From positions 806,001 to 870,000 of the forward strand of contig OY969919.1 of assembly GCA_963704585.1 (NCBI GenBank): 64,000 nt of DNA, given 5' to 3'. A program made the position numbers and the translations under genes. The DNA comes from Bog-756 sp963704585 (GTDB taxonomy: Bacteria; Actinomycetota; Acidimicrobiia; Acidimicrobiales; RAAP-2). The notes under the pieces were generated by a model. It was not told where the DNA came from. It did not search any database and was given only the letters and a program-made list of their open reading frames with translations. Of the stretch, positions 58,734 through 64,000 are shown piece after piece (the first letter of the stretch is position 1; every line of letters begins with the position of its first letter).

Positions 58734-60614
58734 CTATCGCTCCGGGTCGTCGAGGACGATTCCCCGCCCCCCGCAGACCTCGCAGGTGGTGGACATCGAT
58801 TCGATGAGCCCCTCGGAGATCCGCTTCCGGGTCATCTCGACCAGGCCGAGCTCGGAGATGTCGAAGACCTGGGTCCGGGTCTTGTCCCGTGCGAGGGCGG
58901 CCCGCAGCGCGCTGCCGACCTTGTCGCGATTCTCCCTGACCTCCATGTCGATGAAGTCGATGACGATGATGCCCCCGATGTCCCGCAGACGCAGCTGGCG
59001 GGCGACCTCCTCGGCCGCTTCGAGGTTGTTCCGGTAGACGGTCTCCTCGAGGTTGGTCCGGCCCACGTTCTTGCCCGTGTTGACGTCGATGACGGTCAGC
59101 GCCTCGGTGCGGTCGATCACGAGCGACCCGCCCGAGGGGAGGTAGACCTTGCGGTCGAGCGCCTTGTGGAGCTGCTCGTGCACGTGGTACTGCTCGAACA
59201 CCGGCAGTGCCTCGACCTCGGGGTCGTAGTACTCGACCCGGTCGGCAAGCTCGGGGTTGACCGCGCCGACGTACTCGCGCACCTGCTCGTAGAGGTCGGC
59301 GTCGTCGATGAGAACGGCCCGGTACTCGCGGTTGAGCTCCTCGCGGATCACCCGGACCGCCATGTCCGGCTCGCGGTAGAGGAGCGCCGGCCCCTGGCCC
59401 TTGCGCGACGCCGCGTCGATGGCCTCCCACTCCTCGACCAGGCGGTCCACGTCGCGCCCGAGCTCCTCCTCGCTCGCGCCGGCGGCGGCGGTGCGCACGA
59501 TGAGCCCGTGGCCGGCCGGCCGCACGGCGTCCACGATGCGGCGGAGGCGTCGTCGCTCCGCGTCGTCGAGCCGCTTCGAGATGCCGTAGGCCGAGCTGTT
59601 CGGGACGAGGACGACGAACCGCCCCGGCAGCGAGACCTCCTGGGTCAGGCGCGCGCCCTTCGCCCCGATCGGGTTCTTCGTGACCTGGCAGAGGATGGTC
59701 TGGCCGGGGCGGAGCAGCTGCTCGATGCGGGGCTGGCGCGACGAGCTCCCCGACTCCACGTCGTCGGTGTCGTAGCGGACGTCCCCGTGGTAGAGGACCG
59801 CGTTCTTGGGCGTCCCGATGTCGATGAAGGCGGCCTCCATCCCTGGCAGGACGTTCTGGACCCGGCCGCGGTAGATGTTCCCGTCGATCTGGGTGGCGTC
59901 GTCCGAGGCACGCGAGATGTAGTGCTCCACGAGCGTCCGTCCCTCGAGCAGCGCGATCTGGGTCATGTCGGTTCGGACGTGCACGCAGATCATGTAGCGG
60001 CCGACGGCCTTGCCCCTGCGCTCGCGGCCGCCGCGCCGGCCCTCGGGCCTCGGTCCGGACTCCGCCTTCGCGGAGGGTGCGGCCCCTGGCTGCCTGGAGG
60101 CCGACGGACGGGCGGCGTCGCCCTTTGGACCGCCCGAGCGCGTCCGGGTCCTGCCCTGGCCACCTCCCTGGCCGCCCTGCCTCGACGGGGTCGCCGGGAC
60201 GGGGGGCGCGGGACGGCTGTCACCGATCTTCGGCCGCTCCGCGGGCGGGTGCGCGGGCGCCGCGCGGGGCGCGGTCGCCGCGGTGACCGGCTGGCCCGCT
60301 TCGACGGGGGCGCCGTCGCCGGGCGCGGCAGGTCCGTCCGGGGGGTTCGAGCCTCCGCCGGCGCCTCCCGGGCGCGACCGTCCCCGTCCTCCCCGTGAGC
60401 CGCGTCGCCTGCGGTTCCTGCCGGCCCCGGTCGACTGGCCACCGGTCGACTGACCCGCAGGTGCGGGCGCGCCTGCGTCCTGGCTCAGGCCGTCAGCGGC
60501 GTCGGGTCCCTCCGCCGCGCGCGGCGTCGCGTCTCCGTCGTCCTGTGGCCTGCCGGCCGCCGGACCCGGCTCTGCCGGAACCTCCAGCGGCTGGCGGGCT
60601 GGTGCATCTGCCAT
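58734..60614 (-). CDS. rng: Ribonuclease E/G family protein with a basic N-terminal extension
   Basis: 626 residues from ATG 60614; the ATG at 60620 directly abuts AAAGGG and is less likely. The catalytic part begins near residue 208 (MICVHV). An S1 domain is visible in GRVQNVLPGMEAAFIDIG, followed by DNase-like metal residues in IDVNTGKNV and VIDFIDM. The zinc-link CEVCGGRG closes the sequence. RNase E/G trims 16S and 5S rRNA and mRNA. The first 207 residues are Pro/Gly/Arg-rich, with RRRGSRGGRGRSRPGG and GRTRTRSGGPKGD, likely RNA-binding disorder. Confidence 0.94.
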   Translation of the reverse strand: MADAPARQPLEVPAEPGPAAGRPQDDGDATPRAAEGPDAADGLSQDAGAPAPAGQSTGGQSTGAGRNRRRRGSRGGRGRSRPGGAGGGSNPPDGPAAPGDGAPVEAGQPVTAATAPRAAPAHPPAERPKIGDSRPAPPVPATPSRQGGQGGGQGRTRTRSGGPKGDAARPSASRQPGAAPSAKAESGPRPEGRRGGRERRGKAVGRYMICVHVRTDMTQIALLEGRTLVEHYISRASDDATQIDGNIYRGRVQNVLPGMEAAFIDIGTPKNAVLYHGDVRYDTDDVESGSSSRQPRIEQLLRPGQTILCQVTKNPIGAKGARLTQEVSLPGRFVVLVPNSSAYGISKRLDDAERRRLRRIVDAVRPAGHGLIVRTAAAGASEEELGRDVDRLVEEWEAIDAASRKGQGPALLYREPDMAVRVIREELNREYRAVLIDDADLYEQVREYVGAVNPELADRVEYYDPEVEALPVFEQYHVHEQLHKALDRKVYLPSGGSLVIDRTEALTVIDVNTGKNVGRTNLEETVYRNNLEAAEEVARQLRLRDIGGIIVIDFIDMEVRENRDKVGSALRAALARDKTRTQVFDISELGLVEMTRKRISEGLIESMSTTCEVCGGRGIVLDDPER

Positions 60615-60635
60615 CGACATCCCTTTCGAAACTGC

Positions 60636-61442
60636 TCACGACGCACGCTCCAGGGCGTGCGCGGCGCGGTCGGCGGCCGCCGGGTCCCCCCGACGTCGGA
60701 GGGGCTCCTCGCGGCTGCCGTCGCGCTCGATCCACTGTTGCGTCCTGCAGGCCCGGTCGAGCACCGGACTCCCCGCCGAACCCTCCGGCGGGGTGGGGTC
60801 GCCGAGTGCGACCGGCCGGGTCGGACCGCCGACCGCGGCGAGGCCGGCGACGAGCTCGCCCGGCCGTACGCCTCTCGGCTGGGTCGCGAGCTCGGCGAGC
60901 ACGGTGGACCGGTCCGCACCCTCGCCGGGCCCGCCGGGGGCCAGTGCGAGCACGGACGGACGCAGGTCGTCCTCGTCGAGCCGTCCCTTCCGCTCACGCA
61001 CGATGGGCACCGATGACGCCCCGAGCAGCGCCTCGCACCGCTGCGCGAGCTCGCCGGCCGACAGGCCGGCCACCGTGATCGTCCAGGAGCAGGAGGTCAC
61101 CTGCTGCTGGAGAGAGCCGCGGCCGCGCTCGACCTCGGCGGCCGCTTCCACCTCGATCCCCTCGGGGAAGAAGGTGCCCAGCTGCGTCGGCAGCGCCTCG
61201 ACCTCGAGCCCGGTGGCCGCCGCCCTTGCGTCGTCGAAAGCGACGTCGACGTACTCGGCGAGCGACTCGCATCCGGTCGGCAGGGCGAGCCCGAAGCTCA
61301 GCTGGGGCCTGGGCGAGAAGCCCTCGGTGTAGGCCACCGGCAGCACCGCGCGGCGGAGCGCCCGCTCCCACATCCGTGCCACGTCGCGCTGGCTGGTGAA
61401 GCGGATCTTGCCGAGCTTGGCGAACCGGAACCGAATTCGCAC
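60636..61442 (-). CDS. DUF2344 (TIGR03936) radical-SAM-linked protein
   Basis: 268 residues, GTG 61442 one base after the radical-SAM stop. It opens MRIRFRFAKLGKIRFTSQRDVARMWERALRRA and includes YTEGFSPRPQLSFG, the family's hallmark. Role unknown; it always accompanies the TIGR03960 radical-SAM gene and may bind RNA or tRNA. In many actinobacteria the two are fused or adjacent ahead of rng. A Gly/Pro-rich C-terminal third looks flexible. Confidence 0.9.
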   Translation of the reverse strand: MRIRFRFAKLGKIRFTSQRDVARMWERALRRAVLPVAYTEGFSPRPQLSFGLALPTGCESLAEYVDVAFDDARAAATGLEVEALPTQLGTFFPEGIEVEAAAEVERGRGSLQQQVTSCSWTITVAGLSAGELAQRCEALLGASSVPIVRERKGRLDEDDLRPSVLALAPGGPGEGADRSTVLAELATQPRGVRPGELVAGLAAVGGPTRPVALGDPTPPEGSAGSPVLDRACRTQQWIERDGSREEPLRRRGDPAAADRAAHALERAS

Positions 61443-61443
61443 G

Positions 61444-63459
61444 TCAGGCCCTCACCCTTCCTGCCGGCACGGCATGCGGTGCTCCGGGAGGGACCCCGGG
61501 AGCGGGAGCGGAGGCGGCACCGGACGGCGCCGCCGGGAGGAATCGTACCGGGATCCGGCCCCCGTCAGAGAGATCCTGCCCGGTCCCCTGGCTCCCACCC
61601 GCCGGCGGCACCGCCGAGGCGACGACGTGCTCGAGCCCGAAACCGGTGCACGCACCGCAGTCGTAGCAGGGGGTCCACCGGCAGTCCTCGAGCCCGTGGG
61701 CGGCGAGGGCGTCGGTCCAGTCCTGCCAGAGGAAGTCCCGATGGAGGCCCGCCGAGAGGTGGTCCCAGGGCAGCGCCTCGTGCTCGCCGCGGTGGCGGTA
61801 GACGGTCTCCTCGAGGGAGAGGCCGCAGGCGTCGAGGGCCTCGGTCCACCGCTCGAGGTCGAAGCGCTCCGACCACTCCTGGAAGGTGCCCCCGTGGCGC
61901 CAGACGTGCTCGATCACCGCGCCGATCCGCCGGTCCCCTCGGCTCGCGATCCCCTCCACCGCGGTGGCCTTCGGGTCGTGCCACCGCAAGGTCAGCCCGC
62001 GGACCCCGCGTGCCGCGTCACGCAGCAGGTGGACCTTGCGGGTGAGCTCCTCGATCGTGTTCTGGCCGAACCACTGGAACGGCGTCTGCGGCTTCGGGAC
62101 GAAACCACCGACCGAGGCGGTGACGGTCGCCCCCTTGTTGTGCCGGCGTCCGATCGCGACACAGTGGGACGCGAGCCGCACGATGCCGAGGGTGTCCTCG
62201 TCCGTCTCGGTGGGGAGACCGATGAGGAAGTAGAGCTTGATCCGGCGCCACCCCTGGCCGAATGCCGCGTCGACCGCGGCGTAGAGGTCCTCTTCGCGGA
62301 TGAGCTTGTTGATGACCTGCCGCATGCGCCAGGTGCCGCCCTCGGGTGCGAAGGTGAGCCCGGTCCGCCGCACGCGCTGGATCTGTGCCGCGGTGCCGAC
62401 GGTGAACGCGTCGACCCGCAGGCTCGGCAGGCTCACCGACACCTGGCCGGAGCAAGCCGGGTCGTCGATGACCGCGGTCACCGTGTCCTCGATCCCCGAG
62501 TAGTCGGCGCTCGACAGTGAGGTGAGGGCGACCTCGTCGTAGCCGGTGCGGGCGAGGCCGTCCTGCACCATCGTCCGGACCTGGTCGGCGGGGCGTTCGC
62601 GGACCGGGCGGGTGATCATCCCGGCCTGGCAGAACCGGCACCCCCGCGTGCAGCCGCGGAAGAGCTCGACATTGAGTCGATCGTGGACGACCTCGACGAG
62701 CGGCACCAGCTGGCGGCTGGGGTAGGGCCACTCCCCGAGATCGGCGATGGTGCGCTTCTCGATCCGTTCGGGTGCCGCGTCGCGCGGGACGACGCCGCCA
62801 CCGGGCGAGATCTCGTAGCACGACGGCACGAAGACGCCGGGGAGCAGGGCGAGGCCGGCGAGCAGGGCCGGCCGCGAGGGCGCCGGATCGGCGGCCCGCG
62901 CAACCGCGATCGCGTCGGTGAGCTCCCCGACGGCCTCCTCCCCGTCGCCGAGGACGAAGCAGTCGACGAAGTCGGCGAGGGGCTCGGGATTGAACGCGCA
63001 GTGGCCGCCGGCCACGACGAGCGGGTGCGCCGCGGTCCGCTCAGCCGACCGCACGGGCAGGCCCGCGAGGTCGAGCAGGTTGAGCACGTTGGTGTAGACG
63101 AGCTCGGCCGAGAGGTTGAACGCGATCACGTCGAAGCCGCCCGCCGGGTAGTGGTGCTCGAGGGAGAAGAGGGGCACCCCCGCCGACCGCATGGCCGCCT
63201 CCATGTCGACCCAGGGGGCGTACGCCCGTTCGGCCGCCGCGTCCGTGCGGTCGTTGAGGAGCTCGTAGAGGATCTGGAGGCCCTGGTTGGGCAGGCCGAT
63301 CTCGTAGGTGTCGGGGTAGACGAGGAGCCACCGCACCGCGCCGGGTGGGTGGGATGCCGTCCGCGCGCCGAGCTCGCCACCGATGTACCGGGCGGGCTTC
63401 TCGACCCGGGCCAGCAGGGGCTCGACCTGGGGCCAGAGGGTCTCCATCTCCCGCGTCAT
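61444..63459 (-). CDS. B12-binding-like radical SAM protein, TIGR03960 family
   Basis: 671 residues from ATG 63459. N-terminal part has a B12-binding-like Rossmann region with AVRWLLVYPDTYEIGLPNQGLQILYE. The radical-SAM cluster is CxxxCxxC in GCTRGCRFCQAG (C270, C274, C277). LTFAPEGGTWRMRQVINK and LYFLIGLPTETDED fit. The substrate is unknown; association with DUF2344 and rng suggests RNA modification, but that is inference. The late Cys pairs (CYDCGAC) may bind a metal. An N-terminal longer frame to 63555 is Arg-rich and rejected. Confidence 0.92.
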   Translation of the reverse strand: MTREMETLWPQVEPLLARVEKPARYIGGELGARTASHPPGAVRWLLVYPDTYEIGLPNQGLQILYELLNDRTDAAAERAYAPWVDMEAAMRSAGVPLFSLEHHYPAGGFDVIAFNLSAELVYTNVLNLLDLAGLPVRSAERTAAHPLVVAGGHCAFNPEPLADFVDCFVLGDGEEAVGELTDAIAVARAADPAPSRPALLAGLALLPGVFVPSCYEISPGGGVVPRDAAPERIEKRTIADLGEWPYPSRQLVPLVEVVHDRLNVELFRGCTRGCRFCQAGMITRPVRERPADQVRTMVQDGLARTGYDEVALTSLSSADYSGIEDTVTAVIDDPACSGQVSVSLPSLRVDAFTVGTAAQIQRVRRTGLTFAPEGGTWRMRQVINKLIREEDLYAAVDAAFGQGWRRIKLYFLIGLPTETDEDTLGIVRLASHCVAIGRRHNKGATVTASVGGFVPKPQTPFQWFGQNTIEELTRKVHLLRDAARGVRGLTLRWHDPKATAVEGIASRGDRRIGAVIEHVWRHGGTFQEWSERFDLERWTEALDACGLSLEETVYRHRGEHEALPWDHLSAGLHRDFLWQDWTDALAAHGLEDCRWTPCYDCGACTGFGLEHVVASAVPPAGGSQGTGQDLSDGGRIPVRFLPAAPSGAASAPAPGVPPGAPHAVPAGRVRA

Positions 63460-63586
63460 GCTAGGCGGGACCACCCACCGCACGGATCGCGCCCGTCGCC
63501 CGCTGCCCAATCCGACCTGGTCGGCCGTCCGGATCCGGTGCCGGCGGGCCTGCACGGCCGACCGGGAGCGGCGCCCGCGGGCGTGC

Positions 63587-64000
63587 TCAGCCGGCCGGCG
63601 CCGGCGGCGGCGCGGTGGCAGGCAGCGGCACCGGCGTGAGCGACTGCACGATCTGCTGCTCGGGCGGGACGGCCGGCGGGGTGACGGGGTGGGACGCGAG
63701 GTAGCTGAAGATCTGCCCGACGACCGGCGCGGCGGCCGTCGCGCCGTAACCGGCCTGGTCGATCACGCAGACCACCACGTACTGCGGGTCGGCGGTCGGG
63801 CCGAAGCCGACGAACCATCCGGTCGGCTCCTTCCCCGCCTCGGTGTCGGCGGTGCCGGTCTTGCCGGCGAGCCCGCCCGGAAAGGAGGCGAGCCCGGGAA
63901 CGCCGTAGGCGGTGCCACTCGGCGAGTTCACCGCTCCCTCGAAGCCGGTGAGCAACGATTGGTAGGTCGAAGCGGAGAGCGTGACGTGCCCGGTCACCTG
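63587..64000 (-). CDS. mrdA: Penicillin-binding protein 2 (transpeptidase), C-terminal part
   Basis: Only the last about 137 residues are inside the window; the N-terminus lies past base 64000. The KTG box is present as AGKTGTADTE, followed by GWFVGFGP, the normal end of the transpeptidase domain. The tail is Pro/Ala-rich. Class B PBPs of this type cross-link peptidoglycan for elongation. Position upstream of the radical-SAM pair and rng matches the rod-shape cluster (mreBCD-mrdA-rodA) of actinobacteria. PBP2 rather than PBP3 is inferred from context. Confidence 0.7.
   Translation of the reverse strand, partial: QVTGHVTLSASTYQSLLTGFEGAVNSPSGTAYGVPGLASFPGGLAGKTGTADTEAGKEPTGWFVGFGPTADPQYVVVCVIDQAGYGATAAAPVVGQIFSYLASHPVTPPAVPPEQQIVQSLTPVPLPATAPPPAPAG

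Overview
The window is high-GC, densely coded DNA from an actinobacterium, most probably class Acidimicrobiia. The reasons are GTG/TTG starts and 4-bp stop/start overlaps throughout, an MtrA-MtrB-GerMN lipoprotein trio, class II DAHP synthase, an F420-type luciferase-like oxidoreductase, WhiG beside rpsB, and a secreted protein with 42-residue DGGIFAFGDA repeats of the kind seen in Acidimicrobium relatives. The taxonomic call is inference; there is no rRNA here.

Layout. 1-7.3 kb, plus strand: end of an APC permease, an aldehyde dehydrogenase, a lipoprotein alpha/beta hydrolase, a class II aldolase, an aldo/keto reductase with no ordinary start codon, and two PH-domain membrane proteins. 7.3-13.6 kb: a looser, accessory-looking stretch ending at tRNA-Gly(GCC). 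It holds a truncated secreted-repeat gene, a small secreted protein, a crotonase, a DUF347-type membrane protein, a frameshifted GAF histidine kinase and, beyond the tRNA, a glycosyltransferase. 13.6-18.2 kb: WS/DGAT acyltransferase, dut, orn and an acyl-CoA synthetase.

18.2-39.1 kb is one long minus-strand block for translation and envelope biogenesis. In transcription order it is xerC-whiG-rpsB-tsf-pyrH-frr-cdsA-dxr-rseP-ispG-proS, then a strong terminator, then rimP-nusA-ylxR-infB-rbfA-truB-ribF. It couples ribosome assembly and translation factors with isoprenoid (dxr, ispG) and phospholipid (cdsA) synthesis. 39.2-43.9 kb, plus strand: an orphan Tat-lipoprotein solute-binding protein and mtrA-mtrB-gerMN. 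44-46.2 kb, minus strand: F420 oxidoreductase, nadD, a small membrane protein and rsfS, closely packed. 46.2-50.3 kb, plus strand: class II DAHP synthase, the repeat-bearing secreted protein and an ArsR-SRPBCC pair with a leaderless-looking promoter.

50.3-64 kb, minus strand: in transcription order a PBP2 C-terminus, the two radical-SAM-linked genes (TIGR03960 and DUF2344 types), rng, rplU, rpmA, a tyrosine phosphatase, obg, proB, proA (frameshifted), a MoxR ATPase, a CoxE-like VWA protein and a histidine phosphatase.

No unmistakable new system is present. The points most worth checking are a possible AUA start for ylxR overlapping the nusA stop, two single-base frameshifts (proA and the sensor kinase), a 432-residue extension on CdsA, the small membrane gene locked between nadD and rsfS, and the MoxR/VWA/phosphatase module joined to proline genes.
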